Positions 1 to 9,278 of a stretch of 28,838 nucleotides of DNA are shown piece after piece. The stretch is from NCBI GenBank assembly GCA_027600665.1, contig JADGJL010000252.1, forward strand, positions 1 to 28,838. The letters run 5' to 3'. The notes below the pieces were generated by a model. It ran no database searches. It was not told the origin of the DNA and was given only the letters and a program-made list of their open reading frames with translations. Source of the stretch: Irineochytrium annulatum. Lineage: Eukaryota; Chytridiomycota; Chytridiomycetes; Chytridiales; Chytridiaceae. A program made the translations under genes and the position numbers. Each line of letters starts with the position of its first letter. Position 1 is the first letter of the stretch.

Positions 1-278
1 AAGGTCCTCTTCTTAATAAAAAGCGATCCAAATGGGCTCTCTGGCGCGTCTCCAAGCCGCACATGGATGGCGGCAGCTGCCTCTTCCACCAGGAGAGCGA
101 TCTTGGCCCGCATAGAGTTGATGTCGGTAGCAAGGACGACAGCTCCTTTGTCCGAACACGATGGTCCGGATGTCAAAGTTTGGCTTGGCTTGCCTGTGGT
201 TGCCGTGGTTGCCGTGGTTGCCGAACCTTTGGCAACCGCATTACGCGTCTTTATTTTTGGTGAAATCCGTGGATACAT
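1..278 (-). CDS. Partial protein of unknown function (N-terminal part, runs off left edge)
   Basis: An open frame on the minus strand starts at the ATG at 278 and is still open at base 1, giving about 92 residues of an incomplete protein. It begins MYPRISPKIK. A low-complexity Ala-Thr stretch follows, encoded by a tandem 9-mer (about 197-223). Next comes a more ordinary segment with DINSMRAKIALLVEEAAAA, which is predicted helical, and then SPFGSLFIKKR. The helical segment and the balanced composition are what suggest coding; the overlapping plus-strand frames are low-quality shadows. An intron could lie in the unseen part. I do not recognise the family. ETR1 lies upstream on the same strand, its stop about 550 bp away. 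Confidence 0.5.
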   Translation of the reverse strand, partial: MYPRISPKIKTRNAVAKGSATTATTATTGKPSQTLTSGPSCSDKGAVVLATDINSMRAKIALLVEEAAAAIHVRLGDAPESPFGSLFIKKRT

Positions 279-827
279 CGCTTTACCGCAGTGGCACCTC
301 ACCTGTACGAGTTGGGTGTGGCGGACAGGACGCTGCGGAGCGCCAGGAACTCGGCCATCTACTCCTCTCGCGTTTTTCTCTGACCTCTCAGCGCGTTGGA
401 AGGCCCCCAAACGCCGTCGGGGCCGTTGCAGTACTGCAAGTGCTTCGTATTTGTCGACGGAAGTCGATCGCTAGCTGTACTTTTTCTCTTGTCAGCAAAC
501 AATTGCATACTAACGTTGTCACGGATAAGCTAATCGAAGGCAGCAAAATAATACTGGGACGTTGGAATGTGGAACCTTTGGCTTCTTTGCCGAATCCAGT
601 AATTTGCGAACGTTTCGTTCCAATTTTTTCTGTCATGATTTAATATGTTCGATGAGCATCTTGTTACATTTTTTAATTTTCGAGCTACTGCTAGGGATGA
701 ATGCTGCGACGGCTGCCACATCTTTTACCTTGCGAAGACATAATCGCAAAGAGTTCAAGACTGTCTCTTTGTGGCGACTTGGATATCATAAATGTGTTTT
801 TCACCTCCGATAAATCGCCGAACACCG
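279..827. other. Intergenic region, ETR1 3' side to left-edge gene
   Basis: This lies between the ETR1 stop (828) and the start of the left-edge gene (278), both on the minus strand. Several open frames overlap here on both strands, but none has convincing composition or splice-compatible neighbours. I see no RNA gene or repeat. Confidence 0.4.
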
Positions 828-2168
828 TTACGGCACCAGAATCTGTTTCTTGACCTTCCCGCCCAACGCCGCATCCACCGCGCCCACAATCCTCGGCCCC
901 ACCTCTTCCTCCCCGCCGTTCCCCCAGGAGATGGTTGTATGCCAAGGCTCTTTAAACTTCCCCGCGACAGAGAGATCCAGGATATCCCTCGTCATCGTCG
1001 CCCGCTCCTCCTCGCTGCAATGGCTATACCACCGTGACATCCAGAAGCCCCGAAATTGCAGGTCGTTAAAGATTAGGAGGGATGCGGGGAGGGGAAGAGG
1101 TTCTTTGGACATGCCGCCGTATGTTATTAGGGGGGCGCCGTGACTTCATATAAAGATACTTAGTGGACAATTCAAAAATTGCGCATGTGCGACGATTACC
1201 TTAGATTCCGTGCGAGATTCGTGGCACTCTTCCCACCAACGCAGTTCAGGGCGAGTTTTGGGGCGCCTGAGTTGAGGGATTTGATTTTGCCTGCCCATTG
1301 CCGAGAGCTATCCTCAGTCACGATCACATCGGCTCCCAGGTCTTTAAGCTCGTTCTCTAGCGAGGCGAGATCCGGCCGGTCGCGGACGACGTTGACGGTT
1401 TTGAGGCCCCATGCGTGGGCTAGCTGGATGACGGCTTGGCCGACGGCGGAGTTTGCGCCGTTTTGGATGATGATATCACCTTGGGGTGATTTATTAGTGA
1501 ACTGAAATCAATGATAGATAGCAAGGCATGCAAGTGCTCACCTGAAGACAGTTTAACAAAATCCTTCAGCATCCGATACGCTGTTCGCAACCAATGCATC
1601 AGTCACATGAATGCACACAGGTCAAAAACCGCCATCCCTAACCTGTACAAGGGTTAACCGACACGCTCCCAACGCTGACAGCAGACGCGCCCCTCGAATC
1701 CACCTTTATCACATCCCCCTCCTCCGCGTTCGCTAACACCCTCCATGTGCCAAAGCCATTCGTTTTCGGGACCACCCAATCGCCCGCCTTCAGCGACCGC
1801 ACGTTGTCACCGATCTCCAGAACCTCCGCCACACCCTCGTTACCTCCGATGGCGCCGATGCCGTCGTGGAAGGTAGGCTTAAGGGGGTAGACGCCTATTT
1901 TCAAGGTCAACAATCGACGGGGAGTATCAAAGAGGTACTAGCGCAAACCTTGTATCTGGTTCACATCCGCGGGGTTGATAGGGGAGGCCAGGAACTTGAG
2001 CCGGACCGACTTTGGAGTGATCGCGGGCAGAGGGATACGTTTGACCCTGCATGGTCAGAACAGTTGAGACTTGATGAATGCAAGCGCGCGGAGCTAGGAG
2101 AACCTGAGGACGGACGACGGCGTGCCGAAGGACGCAAAGACGGCCGCGAGGGTGTGCGATGCGGCCAT
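828..2168 (-). CDS. ETR1: Mitochondrial enoyl-[ACP]/trans-2-enoyl-CoA reductase (MECR/ETR1 family)
   Basis: This is the NADPH-dependent reductase of the last step of mitochondrial type II fatty-acid synthesis, which supplies the lipoate precursor. Exons (minus) are 2168-2104, 2046-1949, 1894-1643, 1580-1542, 1479-1200 and 1143-828; phases close to give 349 aa. Family landmarks appear in order: FASFGTPSSVLR, LASPINPADVNQIQGVYP, IGGNEGVAEVLEIG, KAGDWVVP, FGTWR, NPCTAYRMLKDF, the nucleotide-binding NGANSAVGQAVIQLA, LNCVGGKSATNLARNL, TYGGMSKEP and FRGFWMSRWY. Length and motif order match the MDR-type ETR1 family. Introns are 54-62 nt; three of the five donors begin GTT rather than GTA/GTG. From ATG 2168 there is no obvious mitochondrial presequence. 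An upstream exon (2279-2211), joined through a 39-nt GTATGT intron, would add 24 residues in frame and may be the true start. Confidence 0.93.
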
Positions 2169-3104
2169 TCTCTTTCAAAATCAAGGCTTGTGTGTTTCAG
2201 AGTAACATACCTGCCCAGTTCCATTTGTTAAAGGTTGAGCAGAAGACGACGTCGACGACGCTTGTGGTGGACACCACATTATTAGGGAACTAGTGTTAGT
2301 TACGCTGTTGGAGCAGTCCTGTATAACCGCGGAAGGCTGGGAGTCACAACAAGATAATCTTTTAATGATCTCGTCGCAGTTAGAATCCTTAGCTCACTTT
2401 TCAAAAGCATACTGCGCCGTGGGTTTGCGGATATCTTACATTCCCGAACTCAGCTACGCGATGATCTCCCTTTACCCAATTCCAGCATCTCTGATATACT
2501 AAGGTCGCTGAATGGCAAAATATTAATAAATAAGTGGATGCGTATGAGACTTCGAGGTTGGGGATGTAACCGTAAGAGTGTGCTTCACACCAGTGTCAGG
2601 ACGCATTAAAAATGGGCGATAAGCCCGTGCCTTTATCTCCACAGCATTTCTCATTTCCCTTGGATAACGACGACATCCGTTCGGCACTACTCCTGCGACT
2701 TTGCTACGATTTGCACAGTGGAGAGGCTCGCATGACGCGCAAATGCAATCGATCGAAGCTTCCATTGCAACGACACCGTCTCGAGTAACAAAAGCTAGTC
2801 TTAAAAAGCCCGTAATAATTGAAAATGAGACGTTGTACTCAGACATAACGTTGATTAGTTTAAACACGCCAGCTGTGTGCTATCGCAGAGGTTAATGAAC
2901 AGTTGTCGCTCATTAAGTAGCTTATCGGCAATGAAGTAACGCTGTAGTCAAAAGAAAAGGAGCTGAATAAGATGTTCTGTCTGCAGTTTCATTCCACCAG
3001 GCTATCAGCTCGTGGGATCGGGTTCTGCAAGGTAAAGGGCGAGGTTGAAATTACTTCACGTGTCGGCTCTCCCGAGTTTTCCCGCATTCATATCAATCCC
3101 TGAT
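2169..3104. other. Divergent intergenic region ETR1 / J-domain gene
   Basis: This is the promoter region between two divergent genes. The part next to ETR1 holds a possible upstream ETR1 exon (2279-2211, 23 codons, donor GTATGT). From about 2290 to 3050 the overlapping frames on both strands have no recognisable content, and I see no tRNA or clear repeat. Confidence 0.4.
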
Positions 3105-4073
3105 ATGGTCGTCAAACCTCCAGCAATGGACTCGCAAGCGATAGACCACATCCTCCTGACCGACTGCCTATGTACGTCCTGCCCCGCCCCTCCTGCCAAG
3201 TGTGATCTAAATGCTGACCCTCGTTGTGTATGTTTAGATGCGAGACTGGGCATATCGAGGGACGCCAGCTGCTTGGAGGTTCGCAGGGCATATCTGACCA
3301 GAAGCAAGGTAAGGCCGCGTGGTGCTCTCGCATGGCGACTAATCGCGATTGTAGTTGTGTCACCCCGATCGGCTGCAGCACCCGAGAGCGAAGGAAGCAT
3401 GTAATTTGAGTGGTGGTTTTTCTTGGCTGAGTGCGTTTCTCAGTTCAGAGGCTTTCGAGCGCATATCAAACGCTGTCGGACGCGCAGACGAGACAGGCTT
3501 ATGACTTGTATGTTGAAAGTGGTTTGCACTTTTGGCTAATCTGCTTAAGGTACGGCAAACAAGTCGATGGCTCCGAACAAACGTTCGCCGATGCGCTTTC
3601 TCAGGTATAAACGCCGGAAGACTTTTTATCTTTGTCGGCATGTTGTTTATCTTCTGCTTGTAGGTGTTTTCTGAGTTTCTTGCGGGCCACTTTGATACTT
3701 TGATCAGAATGGTCGATTACATTCAAAGGTATTCAAACACAAGTATTCGCTCGTTACTAATCGCTTGATAGCCTTCACCCGGAGTTGAATATCAGCAGGG
3801 ATCGCGCCAGGTAACGCTCTCTTTTATTTAACATTTAGTGATTATTGCCTTAGACAAATCTTCGGATCCATGCGAGAATTCGTTCTGTGGAGCGGTGGAT
3901 GCTGGGGCGCCGCCAAATTTGAAATTCTGAAGCTGTACGAGATCCAGCACGACCTTCAAAGCCTACCCTACCTCGACGTCATCGGTCGGTGGAGGATGTC
4001 CGGTCAGCTTTCGAACGGGATGATCGTCCTCATGTGCAAGATGATGTCCGTTAAATCGGTCGCGTCGCAGTGA
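3105..4073 (+). CDS. DnaJ (J-domain) co-chaperone, small
   Basis: Eight small exons (3105-3171, 3238-3308, 3355-3400, 3444-3507, 3550-3604, 3664-3728, 3772-3810, 3854-4073) join with closed phases into 208 aa. The J domain (about residues 19-85) reads LYARLGISRDAS, then RAYLTRSKLCHPDR with the obligatory HPD tripeptide that stimulates Hsp70 ATPase, then FQRLSSAYQTLSDAQTRQAYD (exon 4). No G/F or zinc-finger region follows, so this is a type III J protein. The C-terminal half (VFSEFLAGHFDTLIRMVDYI, later MREFVLWSGGCWGAAKFEIL) is probably a helical domain related to DnaJ-X-like regions, but I cannot name it firmly. Introns are 42-66 nt. An in-frame ATG at 3126 is an alternative start. No signal peptide or membrane segment is evident, so cytosol or nucleus is the default. 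Confidence 0.88.
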
Positions 4074-5593
4074 TTGATTGATCTATCTTTAGAGGTGTTC
4101 TTATTTTTTTTTGTGCTACTTTTTTTTTCGTTGGTTGGCATCATAACCAGGATAGGATATCGAAGTCGCGATCTATTGGCAGCTACAATGCCACTTATTC
4201 ATCTACACCGCAATTAGTTTTTTTTTATTATATATTTATGGTTTTTTTTTTTTTCGGTCGTTTATTCTTTTGTTTCTTTTTTACTTTGATACTCGTTATG
4301 GTGTCGGCGAGGCTATACTTTTTGAAAGAAGTGAAGACGGCTGTGTTACACCGATTGAACATGATATGTAGAATATGGATAACCCGACACGAATAGCTCG
4401 TCATTGCACAATATGCTAGCCAAAAGATTTGTTGCCTCTGATAGATGAAATGATCTACCTGAGCCCGCCATACCAGCCCATTTCGAACAAGTCATTGTCA
4501 TTTGTTCGTGAATACAGCTTCCGTTAAAGTGAAAGAAAACTAGGAGAATCACTCAAATATTGAATCGAAGTAAGCATGCAGGTCGCCTTTATTTCGTCAT
4601 AAAGTCTTGACGCGAAGAAGCTTTCTGTTTAGCTCAAAGCAAGACGCGTAGGACATTTGATGGGCGCGCAACAAACTAAAGCAGCTGTACGCAGAAGCAG
4701 CCGCCTTATAACTTCAAGGTAGTCATAGCGACAATGAGAATGAATACCCCGGATAATAAGCTCACAGTACGCTTTGAACAGCGTCCTCCCATAACCGCAT
4801 ATAAGTGCCGTGCAGTATCTATCTTATTCGAATGCCACCGCAGACGCACTTGAAGCGCAGAAAGTTCCTGAAGGTAGAAGCACCGGCGAGTAAGCCCAAA
4901 GCCGGTATCTTAATATCAATGCCAGTTTCTATGTCCCTTCTTTGCTCGTTATCTCACACATGGCTTGCTGACAGACTTCTTGTCACAAACTGCCGCAACT
5001 GTTCGCGCCGGCTGCAAAGTCAACCTTTCAGGTGACTGTCGTGAATCATCGTCGAGACTTCAGTTGGTCCCAACCAGACGCTCTGATCGACAGTCAGAAA
5101 AACATCAGCCACCAGACGAATCCACGCATTATGTCCGTTACTGTTCAGCATTCAAACAGCTTGGACTTGTATGTTACTTCCAACATATGCTTGGTGAAGA
5201 GGAAGCTCGATCGGAAAAAAAAAAAAAGTGGTTGCCTCGCAGCCATATGCGAGGACGAACGCAATCGGCTGACGGGGCGATTCCATCCGCACTTGCTCGC
5301 TGCGGTTTCCGCGAGTTCACCTCCATAAAGTATCCGAAGCGACCTCGATGCTGGATAGGGGTAAAACGTCGCGACTTCAATTGGAGCATTTGGGATGACC
5401 AGAACTTCGGGGTCGGCCACGCGTTGGTTAAGACATTGGCGTAGATCATTACCTCGCCGCGATGCATGTAAATAGCGTACTCCGAAATAACGTTTGCAAA
5501 CATGCTTTGAACATGGCACTATGCGCTAAAGCTTTGTCCCACCACCTTCACGGTGTGACGAGGCAACTTGCATTCGGAAGCCGAAACTGGAGG
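4074..5593. other. About 1.5 kb without a recognisable gene; AT-rich with poly-T tracts
   Basis: The first 250 bp after the J-domain gene are very T-rich, with several runs of 8-12 T (about 4100-4260), fitting a 3' UTR/terminator zone. From 4340 to 5460 there are overlapping open frames on both strands and an A11 tract near 5216-5226. None has splice-compatible continuation or a familiar motif. The last part is the promoter/5' UTR of the Tau-like gene. No tRNA fold was evident. Confidence 0.4.
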
Positions 5594-7056
5594 ATGATGG
5601 CCACGACTCGCAGCCCGATGTCCGTCGTCACATCCGCCGGCGCTCCCGGAGCGACGCCTCGGACAAAGCCGGTCACCAACCGCCCAGTCGGTTCGGCCGC
5701 CGCGAGCCGGTCACCCGCGCTCTCGAGATCGGCCTCGGCATCCCCGCTCATGAGCCGAACAAAGTCGGTCAGCTCCTCGATCAACGGCAACAACAGCGCA
5801 TCCGTCGAATCCGGTTCCGTCTCTCCCGTCACGCCGTCGCTGTCGCCGGCGACGAGATCGAAATATGCGCACGTGAAGAGCCGGGTGGGATCGCTCGACA
5901 ATGTTAATCACTCGCCCCCGCCGCCCGCCAAGAAGATCGTTAGTGTGAAGTTGGACTTCGACAAGAATGCTGCTCCTAGGGTATGACACCATCTGATCCT
6001 GCGTTTCAATTTGGTGTTCTATCCGCTTTGTGGTGGGACTAACTGAAATTCAGATCGAAGCCCGCAGCGCCCATAAACCAAAAGGAGGCGATGTAAAGGT
6101 TTTCAACGAGAAGTTGTCGTTCAACGATCGCGCGGCGCCGAAGGTGGAGGCCCGGAGCGAGCACAAACCGAAAGGAGGGGACGTGAAGATCTTTAACGAG
6201 AAGTTGTCGTTTAAAGACAATGCCGCGCCCCGCGTTGACGCGAAAAGCGATCACAAGGCCGGTGGAGGGGATATTAAAATTTTTTCGGAGAAGGTGGAGG
6301 TGAAGGCTGCACCAAGGGTCGATGCGAGGAGCGATCATAAGGCCGGTGGAGGGGATGTGAAGATTTTCAACGAGAAGGTGGAGGTGAAGGCTGCACCGAG
6401 GGTCGATGCGAGGAGCGACCATAAGGCCGGTGGAGGGGATGTGAAGATCTTTAACGAGAAGGTGGAGGTGAAGGCTGCACCGAGGGTCGATGCGAGGAGC
6501 GACCATAAGGCCGGTGGAGGGGATGTAAAGATCTTCAACGAGAAGGTGGAGGTGAAGGCGGCACCACGAGTGGACGCTAGGAGCGATCATAAAGCCGGTG
6601 GTGGGAATGTGAAAATATTCAATGAGAAGGTCGAGGTGAAGGCGGCTCCGAGAGTGGATGCTAGGAGCGATCACCGCCCTGGAGGTGGGGATGTGAGGAT
6701 ATTCAACGAGAAGGTGGAAGTGAAGGCGGGTGCGAAGGTTGGCTCTCTGGCGGTAAGTCATTTGTCCAGAGTAAACGTACTTATTACTTTGCCAATATGT
6801 CAGAATGTCGAACACGTCCCGGGCGGTGGGAATGTAGCGATAAAATCCGAGAAGCTTTCGTTTAAAGTGAGCTGCTAATTCTTTCACAAGTTCTAGTGAT
6901 GTGCATTTGGTTCGGAAGCATTTACCACTTCCGTACTCGTTTAGCGAACGCTTCAATTAACAGATTGATCAATAGGCTCCCGCTCGAACGGACTCGGGCA
7001 CTTCGAGGAAATCGAGTCGCTCAAATTCGGTAGTTTCTTCCCCCACGGGTGTGTAA
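5594..7056 (+). CDS. Tau/MAP2/MAP4-type microtubule-binding repeat protein
   Basis: Four exons (5594-5980, 6054-6752, 6804-6866, 6976-7056) give 409 aa. Residues 1-90 are a basic, Ser/Pro/Thr-rich disordered projection region. Residues 91-387 hold ten Tau-type repeats. Repeat 1 (VKSRVGSLDNVNH) and repeat 10 (VGSLANVEHVPGGGNVAIKS, then EKLSFK) match animal Tau repeats closely, including the GSxxN, HxPGGG and V-x-I-x-(N/S)-EKL-x-F positions. Repeats 2-9 are shortened to 28-30 residues (pattern VDARSDHKAGGGDVKIFNEK followed by VEVKAAPR). The tail ARTDSGTSRKSSRSNS resembles the AKTDHG segment after Tau repeat 4. The likely role is binding and stabilising microtubules. The start was chosen at MMATTRS; the frame is open upstream to 5462. 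The first intron carries a perfect CTAAC branch site. The family is best known from animals, which makes this fungal-context copy unusual. Confidence 0.85.
6054..6737 (+). repeat. In-frame tandem array: two 90-bp and six 84-bp Tau-repeat units
   Basis: Exon 2 of the Tau-like gene is an uninterrupted array. Units start at 6054 and 6144 (90 bp each), then 6234, 6318, 6402, 6486, 6570 and 6654 (84 bp each). The units at 6318, 6402 and 6486 encode identical peptides; by eye they differ at 3 and 6 of 84 bases between neighbours, and every difference is synonymous. This fits recent tandem duplication or gene conversion with the protein sequence held constant. Confidence 0.92.
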
Positions 7057-7545
7057 AAAAAGGTCGTTTAACTATTATTATTATTATTTCATTTGTTGCT
7101 TGCCCCGAAATTAGGCTTTAATTGTTTGCTTGAATCTGAAGTTGGCCGTTAGAACCCTTGCTGTCAGTAATTTTTTTTGGGTTGCCCTTCTTCGTGCCCT
7201 TTCCCCGCGTATGCCATTTGCTTTGAACTCGTTTACATTGATCAACGTTTGTCGATTTGTCTACACTTTTAGAAACACGACCTTTTTAACCTTATTGGAT
7301 ACGCTGTCGTTCGTGCTTTTGAATCTCTTTTTTGTCGTCGCCGTTGCTTTAGAGCAGTTGGCCGAGCTATTATGTTGTGGTCCTTTGGAGCTAATCGCCT
7401 TGCTTACGTGTAATATATATTGTTCATGTCAATCACAGACACATGAAAATCAGTCGGACTTCGAGCCTTCAGACTTCGACCAAGCTGCGGGCCCACAGCC
7501 AGTCAACACAGCACCTGCGAACACACTCGGGGCGCTGACCTGGAG
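7057..7545. other. Intergenic region / 5' leader of the ANKRD54-like gene
   Basis: The region is T-rich, with an ATT-repeat tract (about 7073-7090) just after the Tau-like stop, probably 3' UTR. Open frames here are hydrophobic low-complexity reads of T-rich DNA and are not believed. The last 100 bp include a short upstream reading frame, listed separately. Confidence 0.4.
7443..7538 (+). promoter_or_regulatory. Candidate upstream ORF (31 codons) before the ANKRD54-like CDS
   Basis: An ATG at 7443 opens a 31-codon frame (MKISRTSSLQTSTKL...) that ends at TGA 7536-7538, seven bases before the chosen main start, in a different frame. If the transcript starts upstream, this would act as a uORF. 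It could also be coincidence or a mis-modelled first exon. Confidence 0.25.
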
Positions 7546-8941
7546 ATGCTCGATACTGATATGCTGTCCGCGGACCGTTCGATCATGATTGATACCTCCT
7601 GTGGGGAGGAAGCGGCGACCGATTGGGCTTCCACCGTTCACGCCGGGATGTCACCATCGTCAACCTCCCCGTCGCCCGTCCGCCAGGTGGCCACTCGGCG
7701 GCCATCGGGCTCACCTTTGCATTCGATCATGACATTGCATCGCGTCTCCACATTGGGCGGCTTTGGCAAGATACTCAAAGGGGCGTCCGTGCCATCCGCT
7801 CCACACCCGTCTCCGTCCACGTCTCCGACCGTCGAGCACTCCCCTTTCCTCGCCTCATCATCCCTCGAATCGCCCGTCCGACGTCGAAGGGCCGCCACCG
7901 TCTCGGGAACATCCACGGTCTCGCCACAGCCCCGTCGCGTTCCGACGCCCTTACACCGCCCGCGGCCGCACCACTTCCACCACCACCACGTGCACCAGCG
8001 TGTTTTAAGCGGTGGTGCGGTGGACTCGAGCCTTCTGGCCAAACTTAGACCCCCCAACCCGACGAATCAATGGTATCGGCCCGGTTCGCCCGGTTCGTAC
8101 GAGCGACTGCCCGCGTTGCACCGGGAGGCGTCCGCGGGCAATTTGGATGCCGTCCGGGACTTCTTAGCACGTCACTGCGTAGACCCAACCGTTCGGGACG
8201 GTTTTGGCCGAACGGCACTTCACGTCGCCGCGTCGGCGGGCCATGCGGACGTGGTGGAGCTCCTTGCGACGCTCGTGAGCGTGACGGACTGCGGAACGAG
8301 TGGCAGGGTGGTGGAGATGGCGGATTCGGCTGGGAACACGCCGCTGCATGCGGCCGTGCTTGGTGGTCACTTGGACTGCGTATTAGCGCTGCTGAGGGCG
8401 GGTGCGGACGCGAGGTGCCAGGATAGGCTTCGGAGGACGCCGGTGGATCTAGTTGAGAGCAGGGTTGCGTTGATGGCGGGGAGGGGTGCTGGAGGCGCGA
8501 TCGCGGGCCAGCAGAGAGCAAATGTTCTTGCCGAGTTGAAGCAGGTTGCGAATTTTCTTACGGTTCTCTTGAATTTGCTTTCTTACGTTGTTTTGCTCAC
8601 AGATTGTGGAAATCCTTCAATTTTATGCGCGAACCGACGAGAAAAGCCCCGCGGCTTTCGGCGACCACCGCGCATTTATGGACGGTTATGGGAGAAGGCG
8701 TTCGTGCTCGAGCCCCGCGATCTCCTTCAGCGACAAGTCGCTCGACCTCAACGCGCTGACGTTGAAACTTGTCATGCTGCAGAAGACCCAGAGGCACAAA
8801 GAGGAGGGTGCGGATGAGGAGGATTTTATCGATATGGTTGATGAAGCGTTGATAGAGGACAGTGGCAATGTTGTGGAGGTTGATGGGATTGATGAGGTTG
8901 TCAACGAGATTCAGGCTCTTTTGGGTAAGCTGAGGGTGTAA
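7546..8941 (+). CDS. Ankyrin-repeat protein, ANKRD54-like
   Basis: Two exons (7546-8544, 8603-8941; donor GTTGCG, acceptor CACAG) give 445 aa. Residues 1-185 are Ser/Pro/Arg-rich and disordered, with a His-rich patch (HHFHHHHVHQ). Residues about 186-305 carry ankyrin repeats: LPALHREASAGNLDAVRDFL, GRTALHVAASAGHADVVELL, GNTPLHAAVLGGHLDCVLAL, and a last cap RRTPVDLVESR. After the repeats, LAELKQIVEILQFYAR and the ending DEVVNEIQALLGKLRV parallel the conserved region after the ankyrin block in animal ANKRD54 (LIAR), a nucleocytoplasmic scaffold that binds Lyn kinase. The LxxLKxIVxIL stretch resembles a nuclear export signal. The function here is probably protein-protein scaffolding; the ANKRD54 link rests on remembered similarity of the C-terminal part. 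The start is the first in-frame ATG after a stop at 7444. Confidence 0.82.
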
Positions 8942-9278
8942 ACTCTGTAGGTTAGGCGCTGCTTATTTAAATCCGCACAGTCTAAGTTGGATCACAACGG
9001 ATCTTAAAATTTTTAAGGTTTGGCTTCACCTGTATTTTTAGCACATATGTATTTATACCCTATCGCTTTGAAAGGGGCTCTACATTAGTAGTAACGTTAG
9101 TTTTAAGTTATGTACCGCACCATGGGACAGGAGGTTTTTTGCACCTTAGTGATTATGGATGAAAGTCGATTTATATTCTCAAAAAGTCAGCGGCTGCCCA
9201 TTAATTCTTATCAGTAGCACTCTTAGGGTATGATTATTGCAATAAATAACAGAAAGGGCATATTTGTACAGTCAATAA
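8942..9278. other. Convergent intergenic region
   Basis: This short region lies between the ANKRD54-like gene (+) and RCE1 (-), so it holds the 3' ends of both. It is AT-rich. No gene, RNA or repeat is seen. Confidence 0.5.

Noticed and set aside
2523..2867. 114-codon minus-strand open frame in the ETR1/J-domain gap
   Set aside because: No family features and no support from splice sites; treated as chance.
4965..5519. Overlapping 100-160-codon open frames on both strands
   Set aside because: No recognisable motif, an A11 tract in the middle, and no splice-compatible neighbours on either strand.
6039..6956. Long minus-strand open frame (305 codons) opposite the Tau-like gene
   Set aside because: It is the antisense of the tandem repeat array, which stays open because the unit is a multiple of three; the plus strand has the motifs and splice sites.
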